Positions 11,316 to 21,246 of a stretch of DNA of 64,000 bases are shown here, one piece after another. Below the pieces are notes generated by a model. The model did no database searches and had not been told where the DNA came from. It saw nothing but the letters and a program-made list of their open reading frames with translations. The first letter of the stretch is position 1; each line of letters starts with the position of its first letter. Source of the DNA: CAVSWT01 sp963777515 (GTDB lineage: Bacteria; Bacteroidota; Ignavibacteria; Ignavibacteriales; Ignavibacteriaceae). Location: positions 186,001 to 250,000 of the forward strand of contig CAVZQU010000004.1 in assembly GCA_963777515.1 (NCBI GenBank), read 5' to 3'. The translations under genes were made by a program, and so were the position numbers.

Positions 11316-14105
11316 TTAGCTAAATCGATTATGAAATTGAGAAGGGGAGATACCAAATTGTTTTTTAAAGCATTCTGTAAAATAAGATGGATTGTTAAAT
11401 CCAACTTGAAAAGATATTTCTGTAATGTTGCTGGAATTGTGTTTAATTAATTCTGCAGCGTTATTCAAACGGATTCTTTTAATTAATTCACCCGGCGATT
11501 CACCAACGAGAGCAGAGAATTTTTTATGTAAGAGCGATCTGCTTACTGCCAGGCTTTCAGCAAATTTTTCAATGCTGAAATCTGGATCAGATATGTGGTC
11601 TTTAATTACTTCCATTGCACGTTGTAAAAACTTTTGATCCAGCGAAGTGACCTTCTGTTCATCTATCTCGAATAAGCCATGTTCCTGAAAATGTCTGTGA
11701 AGTCTTTCTCGCTGTTCAAGAAGATTTTTGATTCTTGCTTTTAGTTCTGCCGCTTCAAACGGCTTCATTATATAAGCATCGGCACCGGTTTCTAATCCTT
11801 CAATCTTATCCTTAATAGTTGCTTTTGCGGTAAGCAGAACAATCGGAATATGACTTGTTTGTGAATCAGTTTTGAGAGCATTGCACAATTTAATTCCATC
11901 CATCTTCGGCATCATTATATCGCTAATAATTAGATCCGGAATTTGTTCAATTGATTTTGCCAAACCTTCTTCACCATTACAAGCTTCAAATATTTTATAA
12001 TGATTTTTTAAGATATCAATAATGTAATTCCTAACATCTGGATTATCCTCAATTATTAACAATGTTGGCTGATCTAGGATTTCGATTGATTCCAATGTTA
12101 ATTGACGGTTATGACTTTCAATTATTATAGATGAATCCTCAAATTGAGGAATGAATTCCTTTGCTGAAGCTGTTTCTGTGTTTAAAGGATCTTCAATAAT
12201 TTCTTCCGGAAGTAAATGATTTTTCCCTACTGGCAGAAAAACTTTAAATTTCGACCCTTTCCCTTCTTCACTTTCAACTTCAATTTTTCCTCTATGTAAT
12301 TCAACTAACTCTTTTGTCAATGACAGTCCAACTCCGGTTCCTTCATATTCTTTTGAAAGCTGATTATCAACTTGATAGAATCTGTCGAATATTTTTTCAA
12401 GCTGTTCTTTTGGAATTCCAATTCCTGTATCAGAAATTGAAACTTGAACCATGCCTTCTTTAAATATTTCATTACCGGTTTGATTAACAGACTCAACTTT
12501 TACTTCAACATAACCTCCTGAAGGTGTAAACTTTAATGCATTCGATAAAACATTGCTTATTATTTTGTCTAATTTATCTTTATCTAAATAAAGGAATAAT
12601 ATTTTTTCATCCATAAAAAATTTTAACGTGATGTTTTTGCGGTCGGCGAAGGATTGAAATGAAGAGACAATTTCATTTATTATAGTAACTAGATTTTGCT
12701 TAGTTGTTTTAAGTTTCATATTCCCGGATTCAATCCTAGAAATATCAAGAAGCTGATTTGCCAGCCGGTTTAACTTTTTTGCACTTCTGTGAATGAGTTT
12801 TGCGTTCTCCTTTACCTGTATATCTTTTGATAATTCTAATATTTGATTAGCCGGGCCTTGAATTAAAGTAAGAGGGGTTTTAAACTCATGTGAAATGTTT
12901 GTGAAGAAACGATTTTGTGCCTGCTGTGCATCCTGTAGTAGGTGAATAGTTTTAGATAATTCCCTCTGTGCATTTCTAAGTTCAGATGTTCTTATTTCGA
13001 CTTTGGTTTCCAAATTATTTTTATAATCTGTAATTGTTCTCAAAACCAAAGCATCATGAATGGAAATATTTATAACAGGCAGTAAATAATTTAACAATTC
13101 TTCAGTTTCCGATTCATACGAAGCAATTTTTGGTTGAATTAAAAGTTCACCAATCTTGTTTTCATCAATTTCTATGTTTTTAATTATAGTTTTTGAATTC
13201 TGATTTTGAACTCCACTAACAGACTCAATTTCAAATTTATTCATTTCTATATCTTTTGATAATTTTACTTTGGCAAATACAAATTGTGCATCGTTTATTA
13301 AGGTTGTGGTAATCTCATTTAAGGTTTTTTTGATATCAAGATTTTGTTTAATTGATTTGCTAATATTGTGAGCGGTGTTTAGTTGTGTAGCTTGTTTTTG
13401 TAAAATTCTTTGTGATTCATCTAATTCATTATATTTTTCAAGTAATTCTTCATGTGATTCTGTTAGATCTGAAAATGCTTTTCTTATATTAAATAACCAC
13501 CTTATGTTTTTCTTTATTCTAAATAAGGCACCTTCTTTTTCCCAAGAAATATTATAAGTAGCGCCTTGATCTATTAAATCAAAATTTATCCTAAAATTTT
13601 TATGTCCTATTAATTTGCCCAATTCAGACCAATAACCTTTATTCAAAATGAAAAATTCCGGACAAGATGGATAATTATTTTCTAAATAAAGTTTTACAAA
13701 AATATTATTCTTTCTAGGGAATTCTATTTCATGCTTAATGCAAGATATCATCATATCACCAATTTTGAACACTTGTTTAGCTAAAATTCTGGAAAATTTA
13801 TTAGAAGAAAAAAATATCATTCCAGCAAGTATTCCTTCAGGGTAAATTCCGGGTTTAACATGAAGTCTTCCAATATTTTCGAATTCATTTAAATCGAAAT
13901 ATGTTCTCAAATTTTTCATTATTTTCAAAAAGTTATCCCATTCTATACGTTCATGTTTGTTTGTCACATATTCCTGATCATATGGAATGTTATAAATTAT
14001 ATTCTCGAAATTAATATCTCTTTTTTTACAAACCAAAAAGACAGCTTGTAAAATTTTGCAGGAAACTTCTTTTTTGTTATTAGAATTTAACATTTTGAAT
14101 TTCAC
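11316..14105 (-). CDS. Soluble hybrid histidine kinase with receiver and AraC output domain
   Basis: 929 residues with no signal peptide or transmembrane helix, so unlike its neighbour it should act in the cytoplasm. Residues 1-200 form a globular domain I do not recognise (contains GRLHVKPGIYPEGILAGMIF and CPEFFILNKGYW). It is followed by a coiled coil (about 215-250), a GAF-like segment (about 255-360), a second helical linker, HisKA with NISHEFKTP (His about 406), HATPase_c (DTGIGIP, GTGVGL), a full receiver (LIIEDNPDVRNY, LIISDIMMPKMDG) and an AraC-type DNA-binding domain ending QFGISPSQFHNR. The first start is GTG at 14105; an ATG four codons later (14093) is equally possible. A sigma-70-like promoter block lies about 230 bases upstream. 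Likely targets are the lipoproteins and the mini-protein downstream. Confidence 0.88.
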   Translation of the reverse strand: MKFKMLNSNNKKEVSCKILQAVFLVCKKRDINFENIIYNIPYDQEYVTNKHERIEWDNFLKIMKNLRTYFDLNEFENIGRLHVKPGIYPEGILAGMIFFSSNKFSRILAKQVFKIGDMMISCIKHEIEFPRKNNIFVKLYLENNYPSCPEFFILNKGYWSELGKLIGHKNFRINFDLIDQGATYNISWEKEGALFRIKKNIRWLFNIRKAFSDLTESHEELLEKYNELDESQRILQKQATQLNTAHNISKSIKQNLDIKKTLNEITTTLINDAQFVFAKVKLSKDIEMNKFEIESVSGVQNQNSKTIIKNIEIDENKIGELLIQPKIASYESETEELLNYLLPVINISIHDALVLRTITDYKNNLETKVEIRTSELRNAQRELSKTIHLLQDAQQAQNRFFTNISHEFKTPLTLIQGPANQILELSKDIQVKENAKLIHRSAKKLNRLANQLLDISRIESGNMKLKTTKQNLVTIINEIVSSFQSFADRKNITLKFFMDEKILFLYLDKDKLDKIISNVLSNALKFTPSGGYVEVKVESVNQTGNEIFKEGMVQVSISDTGIGIPKEQLEKIFDRFYQVDNQLSKEYEGTGVGLSLTKELVELHRGKIEVESEEGKGSKFKVFLPVGKNHLLPEEIIEDPLNTETASAKEFIPQFEDSSIIIESHNRQLTLESIEILDQPTLLIIEDNPDVRNYIIDILKNHYKIFEACNGEEGLAKSIEQIPDLIISDIMMPKMDGIKLCNALKTDSQTSHIPIVLLTAKATIKDKIEGLETGADAYIMKPFEAAELKARIKNLLEQRERLHRHFQEHGLFEIDEQKVTSLDQKFLQRAMEVIKDHISDPDFSIEKFAESLAVSRSLLHKKFSALVGESPGELIKRIRLNNAAELIKHNSSNITEISFQVGFNNPSYFTECFKKQFGISPSQFHNRFS

Positions 14106-14305
14106 ATAGACTTTTTAAGTCAGAAATAACTTTTAGTAAAAGATATGTTTGAACAATTTAGAATTAAGTGAAATGATATTTCCCCGGTCATAAATTTCCC
14201 GATAACAATTTGTATAATATAAAAAACTGTTTTATTCTTGAATAAGACTATGAATTACTTTTTAGGGAGTGCTGTATCTCGAAGAAAAGGTTTACCTAAC
14301 AGAAT

Positions 14306-14376
14306 TTAATAAACCCCTAAAAGAAAAATGACAAATTAATTTTATTACATTAAAGAGATAAAGTCAATAAAAATTT
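14306..14376 (-). promoter_or_regulatory. 71-base promoter block, copy B, upstream of hybrid kinase 11316-14105
   Basis: Second copy of the block at 8950-9020. On the minus strand TTGACT (14362-14367) and TAAAAT (14339-14344) are 17 bases apart. Differences from copy A are confined to six positions, five of them in one patch downstream of the -10 box. The shared AAACCCCTAAAAGAAAAAT after the -10 may be an early-transcript element or operator. The flanking 14106-14467 region contains no other feature I can support. Confidence 0.65.
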
Positions 14377-14467
14377 TTAAGTATCGTTTTTTTAGTTCAA
14401 GGTGTTTTATAAACATAATTTGATTACATTATAATTGTTTAATATTCACAAATGTGAACTTGGGGAC

Positions 14468-16854
14468 ATGAAAGCTTTTTTATTTACACTCTTAATTCTT
14501 CCTCAAATTATTTTTGCACAAGCCTATGAAATTAAAGGTAAAGTGTTAGACTCTGAAAATGATTCGACTTTAGCTTATACGTCAATATTATTAGCAGGCA
14601 CACATCAAGGAACAGTAACAAACCGGGATGGAATTTTCAAAATTAAATTACTGCAGGGTGATAACACATTAATTACCAGGTATGTGGGTTATAAAACCGA
14701 TACATTAAGAATTAAAATTCCTAGTAAGGCCCAAATTATAATTAAACTTATAAAGCGACCAGTACTGCTTGCTGACGTAGTTGTTACGGATGAAGATCCT
14801 GCTTATAGGATAATCAGAGAAGCTATCAAAAGGAAGAGAATTAATATAAAAGGATTAAAGAATTTTGAATACAATGCTTACTCCAAAAAGATTTTGAAAT
14901 CATCAGATGAGATTGCTCTTATAGAAGAATCTTTTATCAAAGGTTATAGTAAAATACCTGAATGGGAAAAGGAGTTCATCTTAAAAACACATAAATCTGA
15001 AAATCAGAAAAAGAATGCTGGAAGTATGGATGTAAGTGTAAGCGACAAGTATTTAATTGATTTTTCAAAAGATACTTTGAGTTTAATGATGAACCAGGTT
15101 TATTTGCCTTTGGCTGATAATGCCTTTGATTATTATGATTATAAATTAATAAGTACAATTGAAACAGATAATGCTCCAACATACTCAATACAGGTTATTC
15201 CTAAATCAAAAATTCAACCGCTGCTGGAAGGAACAATTCAGATTGAAGGTGAAAATTATTCTATTTGTAATGTTGATTTGCAAGCCAATAAGGGAATAAG
15301 GTTTCCATATGTTCATGATCTTATTTTAGAGTTCAATCAATCGCTGGGGAAATACGATGGATACTGGCTGCCGGATTATGTTGAAATGCAAGTATCACTA
15401 AGCTTAAACCTAAGCGGGCTAATTGGAATTGATAAAATTTCATATCATATGACAAATATTATTTCAAATTATAAAATCAATCAACCTATACCAGACTCAA
15501 TTGAAAACGCACGTCATTCAAAATACGGCGGCTTTACAGCGGATACTTCAAAAAATTATAAGCCGCCTTTAGAACTCGCTGATTCGGAAATATCATCCTT
15601 ACGCCCAATCCCGCTTACTAATTCAGAAGATTGAAGCATTTGCTACACTTGACAGCACAAAGACGATTGAAAAAATAATAAAGCCCACCGGCTTATTATC
15701 GGGACTTATTCCTGATGAGCCGGAAGAAAAAGATACTTCGGGTAACAGTGTATTTGGTAAAATTACAAGTTCGGTTTTTAATTATGGCTATTTAAATATA
15801 AACAGAGTTGAGGAATTTACATTAGGAGCAAATTACAAATCAGATTTTCTAAAGAATAAAATCAACCTTAAAAGTTATCTGGCTTATTCGTTTGGAGTAA
15901 AGAAACCACTTGGTTCAATACAAGTCGGTTATAACCTTAAAGATTTTTTCTTAACTCAAATTAATTTAGGATTATTTCATTCCGTAAATATATGGCAAAA
16001 CTATCAGCCATATACAAATCTAATTAACTCTGCTGCAGTGCTCTTGGGATTTGAGGATCAATTCAATTATTATTTATCATCAGGATTCTCTGTTCGGCGT
16101 TAATAAAAACTTAAGTAAAAGTATTTCTACTTCATTAAATTTTATTTCAGAAAAACAATCATCATTAAAAGAAAATAAATATGTAAGCATTTTTAATAGA
16201 AATAGATTTGTAAGAATTAATCCGGAAATAAATGAAGGCTTTGATAGAAGAATTCAGTTATCGTTTTTAATTGGCAAATCACCTTATGATTTAGAAATTA
16301 TTCCTAAAAACTCTCTGCTTATTAGTGCAGATATTTCTGATAAAAAACTGAATAGCGATTTTAATTATTTAAAATTAAACTTTGCGGGCCAGTTAAGGAT
16401 AAAAACTTTTTACAAAGAATTATTTTTATATCCTTATTTATTGATTAATATGGAAGGGGGATACATAAAAAATGATTTTGGAATTCAGCAGATGTTTTCT
16501 CCGATTGCATCTTTAGGTCTTTATTCACCGGCAACATCATTTAAAGGATTAAAGCCTTATCAATTCGTTGGGGATAAAATGATGGCAATGCATGTGGAAG
16601 AAAATTGGAGAACAATAATCTTTCAAGCATTGGGATTGGATTTTTTAACTAACTTAGAGCTTGATATTATTACGGGTGTAAGTGGTGTTCGAATTTGGAA
16701 TGATGCAAAGTATTTAAATGAATTGTCTCAGCGAAAACCATATTGGGAAGCTTATTTCGGCATTTCAAGAATATTGGCAATTTTAAGGCTTGATTTTTCT
16801 TATAACTCTTTAAAGATTTTTAATACTACACTTTCAACTGCAGTAGTGTTTTAA
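14468..16854 (+). CDS. DUF5686/CarboxypepD_reg-like outer-membrane protein (two frameshifts)
   Basis: About 795 residues. The start is placed at the ATG at 14468, which directly begins a signal peptide (MKAFLFTLLILPQIIFAQ); an upstream ATG at 14435 adds 11 residues without benefit. Residues about 20-110 are a carboxypeptidase-regulatory-like beta-sandwich (GKVLDSENDSTLAYTSILL, TVTNRDGIFKI, RYVGYKTDTL). The rest matches the DUF5686 outer-membrane family (EAIKRKRINIKGLKNFEYNAY). One extra base near 15625 ends the first frame; EAFATLDSTKTIEKIIKP continues in the next. A second shift occurs near 16080, and the barrel end (NSLKIFNTTLSTAVVF) is in the third segment. Family members are surface proteins of unknown role. 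It stands alone, followed by a terminator. Confidence 0.75.
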
Positions 16855-16867
16855 TGAATTATAAAGC

Positions 16868-16899
16868 AGCCCTAATAATTTATTAGGGCTTGAATTTTT
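16868..16899 (+). terminator. Terminator after DUF5686 gene
   Basis: AGCCCTAATA and TATTAGGGCT form a 10-bp stem with a very short loop, followed by TGAATTTTT. It lies 14 bases after the stop codon and between two convergent genes, so it may work in both directions. Confidence 0.75.
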
Positions 16900-16952
16900 G
16901 CATGAATTCTACTGAACAAAAATCATTTTAATAAAACCTGTCCTTCAAAGAT

Positions 16953-19141
16953 TTATCGAAGGAGGATCATCTTTTTTGTTTGAATAAAATCTCCAGCTTT
17001 AAGTTGATAGAAATATACTCCGCTTGAAAGATTTTTAGCATTAAATACAACTTCGTATTTCCCAACAGATTTTTCCTCATTAACTAAGGTTGCAACTACT
17101 TGCCCAAGAATATCATATACTTGCAATAATACTTGAGATAGTTTAGGTATTGAGTATTTAATTTTTGTTGTTGGGTTAAACGGATTTGGATAATTTTGCT
17201 CAAGCTCAAAAGAAAGTGGTTTGATTGTTTATTCATCAATTCCGGTTAAAATGACTTTTGTTGAATCAGTCCAGTAAACAAAATCATTAGAACTAATTTC
17301 AAATTTTAATTTAAAATTGCCGGGAAGTTTTGAAATATCATAATTAACATTGAAACCAGATTTTGAGCTTACAATTGAATTGGGAGCGATGTCGTTTAAT
17401 TCTAATTTTCTAGGATAGCTTGCAATTATAATTGAGTCTTTATTTACTATACTTATTGAAACATTTTTTATTGTAGTTGCATTTCCCAAATTTTTAACAT
17501 ATGGTTTTATATTTGCCCAACCATATCCGTCAACATTATAAGAAACACTATCAACAATTAAAGGGCCTGCTGATGTAAATTTTATTGTATCATAATAGAA
17601 ATTCGAGGGTATATCAATTCCACGTTGATATAAAATCATTTTATAAAATTTTTCACCAGCTTGATTAATTTGAAAGCTCCCTGTAAATAATGAATCAGTT
17701 TTGTTTAATTTTATTTCACTTAATAAAGAATCATCTTCTTCAAATATCTTTGCCGAAACTTCACTAGTATGGTTATCTGGATTTTTTTCAATGGCTGTTA
17801 TTTTAACGGTATCTAAAAATGGATGAAAAAAAATCTTATCTAAATATGCATCTGAAATGAAAGGCGGATTTTCAATTATTCCTGGCCCCCATGCATAAAC
17901 TAAATTAGAATATAAATTTTCTTCGGCCAAGGGAATTATTTCTTCCGGAGTCGGCCAAAAACGAGGAACCAACTTCCGGGGTAACTGCGAATAATTTTAT
18001 TTTTTACTGAGGTTACATCGCCATACATCCAATCAACTGCATTACCGTTATGTGCATATGGCCATATATTTTTATAATTATTTAATGTACTTGCTAAAAA
18101 TATTAAGTTATTAAATGTTGTAGAATCAATTGATTGCTTTTCTTCATATCCCCATGGCGGGACAACAATGTTACTAAAAGTATGGTAATTTACCGCAACT
18201 TTAAAATTATGATTTATACAAAAATCTCTTATGGCTCTTGTTTCCGGTTCAGAAAAAGCTTTCACACCACGATAATCAAGGCTAGTTGAATCAGGGCTGG
18301 AACCAATATCATCATATCCCCATTTGTATCCAAAGTTGCGATTTAGATCAACTCCAAAGGTGCCGCCACCGTCATCCCTTCTATTCTTTCTCCATTGACC
18401 ACCACCATCCGGACTTAATTGTTCATTATAAACATATCCGTCAGGATTAATCACTGGCACAAAATATAATTCACGGTTGTTAACTAAATAAGTTACCTCC
18501 GGGTCTTTCCCATAATTTTCTAGTAGGTAATACATGAAATAGATAACCGTCTCCATTCCTTCAGGTTCTCTAGCATGAATTAATGAATTATAAAAGACTT
18601 GCGGCTCATCCTCATTGATATCTGGATTATCAGAAATTTTTACAGCCCATATTGTTCTCCCCTCAATCGAAGAACCAATTGAATCTTTTTTTGTGATAAG
18701 ATTAGGGTATAACAATTTCATAGTATCTAATTGAGCAACTACCTCATCAAAAGTATAAAATCCTCCCATGCTTCCATATCCAAATACGGAAGTCTTATTT
18801 GATTTACTAAGTTTAAGTTTTTCCCGGCTTAATTTAGTACGTTTTAAATAGTCTTTAGTTACGTCTTCAATCAAAATATTAAATCTATAACTTGTTTTTT
18901 CCAGCTTGCTGATCTGAAGGCTATCTAAAATTACATCAAAATAATTATTATAAACCTTAATATGATCAAAGCCTAATCCTTCTTTTTGTAATTCAACAAT
19001 GTCCGATTTATTATTAATAAATATCCTTACTTCACTAACTTTATAATAAATACTTGGGGACATACTTTTTGTCTGGCTAATTATGGTATTTACAATTACA
19101 AAAATTAATAAAACAGTTTTGAATAGGATATTAAATTTCAT
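16953..19141 (-). CDS. Secreted M14 zinc carboxypeptidase with T9SS sorting domain (two indels and an in-frame stop)
   Basis: A secreted metallocarboxypeptidase (carboxypeptidase T-like) of about 729 residues when reconstructed. A signal peptide is followed by an inhibitor-like propeptide, then the catalytic domain with zinc ligands HAREPEGME and NYHTF, and the substrate-binding VDLNRNFGYKWG region. Two indels near 17970-18005 break the frame right around the catalytic Glu: the restored reading is FAVTPEVGSSFWPTPEE. A beta-sandwich domain follows to GIDE. Then TAA at 17229-17231 interrupts the same frame, and TIKPLSFELEQNYPNPFNP up to KKMILLR (stop 16953-16955) gives a complete sorting domain in phase. 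A CAA-to-TAA substitution would explain this. With the stop the enzyme would lose its T9SS signal. Confidence 0.8.
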
Positions 19142-19394
19142 TTTGGTTTTCCCTTATTAATCTCTAACCATATTAAAGTAATATAGATAAAAGTTTTGAA
19201 GACACTGAAAATATTACCCCGAAGAATTAAGTAAGTATAATTTTACTTGTATACATCTATAAATTATGACTTAACCAAATAGTTTTCCATCCAAATTAGA
19301 TTGACCTTGGTTTTTATTAATAGCTTATCTTACATATTAAGAATATCGATCGGTTAAATATTAAAGATAAAATTTAATTTTTAAGGCGGGATAT

Positions 19395-20740
19395 TTACTT
19401 GAAAATATTCTTTACAGCATCAACCAAATTTTCAACCCCAATAATTTCAATTCCTTTAGATGCTGTAATCCCCTTTAAATTATTTTTAGGAATAATAATT
19501 TTTTTGAAACCAAGTTTTTCAGCTTCTTGAATTCTTTTTTCAATATGTCCAACGCTTCTAACTTCGCCGCCTAAGCCGACTTCACCGATTAATACAAATT
19601 GATTATCAACTATTTTATCCAATAGACTTGAAATGATGCGCAGCACACAGCCAGATCAACAGCGGGTTCGGCAATTCTTACTCCACCAGCCATATTTAGA
19701 AAAACGTTATTTGCTGAAACTCTATATCCACCTCGTTTCTCAAGAACAGCAAGTAAAATTGAAAGTCTTCTTTGATCAAATCCAGTTGCCACTCGCTGTG
19801 GATAACCGTAATTAGAAGGTGTAACCAAAGCCTGCACTTCTAATAATATCGGCCTTGTTCCTTCCATGCTTGAAGTTACAACCGAACCGGAAGTTTCCCG
19901 TTCTCTTTCGCTTAAAAAGATTTCACTCGGATTTTTAATTTCAATTAGACCTTCTTCGCGCATTTCAAAAATGCCGATTTCATTTGTGCTGCCGAACCTA
20001 TTTTTCTGCGCTCTTAATATTCTAAATGAATGCTGCGAGTCTCCTTCAAATTGAAGAACAGTATCAACAATATGTTCAAGCACTTTTGGACCGGCAATCA
20101 TTCCTTCTTTAGTTACGTGTCCGACAATAATAACACAAAAATGTTTTTTCTTTGCTTCATCCATTAAAAGAGCAGTGCATTCTCTAATTTGTGTAATTGT
20201 GCCTGGAGAATTTTCAAGTTCACTTCTATACATGGTTTGAATGGAATCAATAACTACAACCGACAGGTGTTAATTGACTTATTGCGGAAAGTATTACACT
20301 TAAATCTGTTTCTGCTAAAACATAAAAGCTGTCGGATTTAATTTTTAATCTTGAAGATCTAATTTTAATTTGCTTTGCAGATTCTTCGCCGGTAACATAT
20401 AAAACTTTTTCATTTATTTTTCCGGCAGCCTGCATTACAAGTGTTGATTTTCCAATTCCCGGGTCACCGCCAAGCAATGTAACAGAACCGGGCATGAATC
20501 CTCCGCCTAAAACTCTATCAAATTCATTTATGCCGGTTTTAATTCTTTCATCTTCGGTGGCAGTGATTTCGTCTATTTTGTTTACTGAAATCTTTCCTTT
20601 ATAGCCTTGGTTTTTCTTTTGTTTGTTTCAATTATTTCTTCGGTGAAAGAATTCCAGCTATCGCATTCAGGGCATTTGCCTACCCATCGAAGTGATTCGT
20701 AGCCGCAGTTGGAACAGATATATTTTATTTTTGTTTTCAT
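19395..20740 (-). CDS. radA: DNA repair protein RadA (three frameshifts)
   Basis: RadA processes branched recombination intermediates with RecA. The stitched protein is about 448 residues, normal for the family. It has the N-terminal zinc finger (Cys 9, 12, 23, 26: CSNC and CPEC), Walker A GGDPGIGKST, the RadA-specific KNRFG motif (AQKNRFGSTNEIG), and the Lon-protease-like C-terminal domain (VRIAEPAVDLAV, GEVGLGGEVRSV). Frame breaks fall near 20610 (a run of A), 20240 and 19640. All conserved blocks are present, so the gene is most likely intact in the organism. The start ATG is at 20740; the left repeat of the GxxExxY element begins only 9 bases upstream, so that element now supplies the upstream region. 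Confidence 0.88.
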
Positions 20741-20748
20741 AAGGAGTT

Positions 20749-21246
20749 TTACCACTTAGACACTAAGAACACTTAGTCACACTAAGTTTTATTCAGCTGG
20801 AAGCTTTGAAAATTCTTCTGTTACTAAAGGTATTAAACTTTGAGTTATATTTTCACAATGAAAATTAATTAATAAACCTTTTGGCTTTCCAGTTAATTTT
20901 AAATAAGAAAGTAATTGTGCTTTATAAACCGGAATCATTATTTCTACAGCTTTTAATTCAACAATAATTAAAGCTTCAACAAGTAAATCAAGAATTAAAT
21001 TTGAACCTAAATCTTTGTCTTTATATTTAATTGGAACTGGAATTTGCTTAAGCACTTTTAAACCATTTGAAGAAAGTTCTTCAATCATACAAGTTTCATA
21101 AACAGATTCCAACAATCCCGGACCTAAATTTTTATGAACTTCAATTGCACAACCAACAACTTTGTAAGAAATCTGGTTTATATATTTTTGAGTTATCATT
21201 CCCTCTTTCTAAGTGTTTCTTAGTGCACTAAGTGTCTAAGCGGTAA
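20749..21246. mobile_element. GxxExxY mobile element with 38-base terminal inverted repeats
   Basis: The left end (20749-20786) and right end (21209-21246) are inverted copies matching at 30 of 38 positions, starting TTACC(A/G)CTTAGACACT. Each is itself built of CACTAAG/CACTTAG units. The only gene between them is the PD-(D/E)XK-family GxxExxY protein. The element lies exactly between alaS and radA. It supplies the last residues (YRLDT) and stop codon of alaS, and the sequence just upstream of the radA start. Confidence 0.75.
20789..21199 (-). CDS. GxxExxY protein (PD-(D/E)XK nuclease family, PF13366)
   Basis: 136 residues. The family motif is seen as GPGLLESVYE. The nuclease-like core is ILDLLVEALIIVELKAVE, with the ELK of the PD-(D/E)XK fold; a Cys-Ala-IEVHK stretch precedes the motif. 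The family is widespread, sporadic and often found as a single gene in what look like selfish insertions. Here it is bounded by the inverted repeats at 20749-20786 and 21209-21246, which strongly supports a mobile unit. The frame is intact although both neighbours contain indels. Start ATG at 21199 follows AGAGGGA. Enzymatic activity has not been inferred beyond fold similarity. Confidence 0.85.
   Translation of the reverse strand: MITQKYINQISYKVVGCAIEVHKNLGPGLLESVYETCMIEELSSNGLKVLKQIPVPIKYKDKDLGSNLILDLLVEALIIVELKAVEIMIPVYKAQLLSYLKLTGKPKGLLINFHCENITQSLIPLVTEEFSKLPAE

Noticed and set aside
20749..21246. CACTAAG repeats as a CRISPR array
   Set aside because: Units are 7 bases, packed without spacers and arranged as inverted ends of one element.
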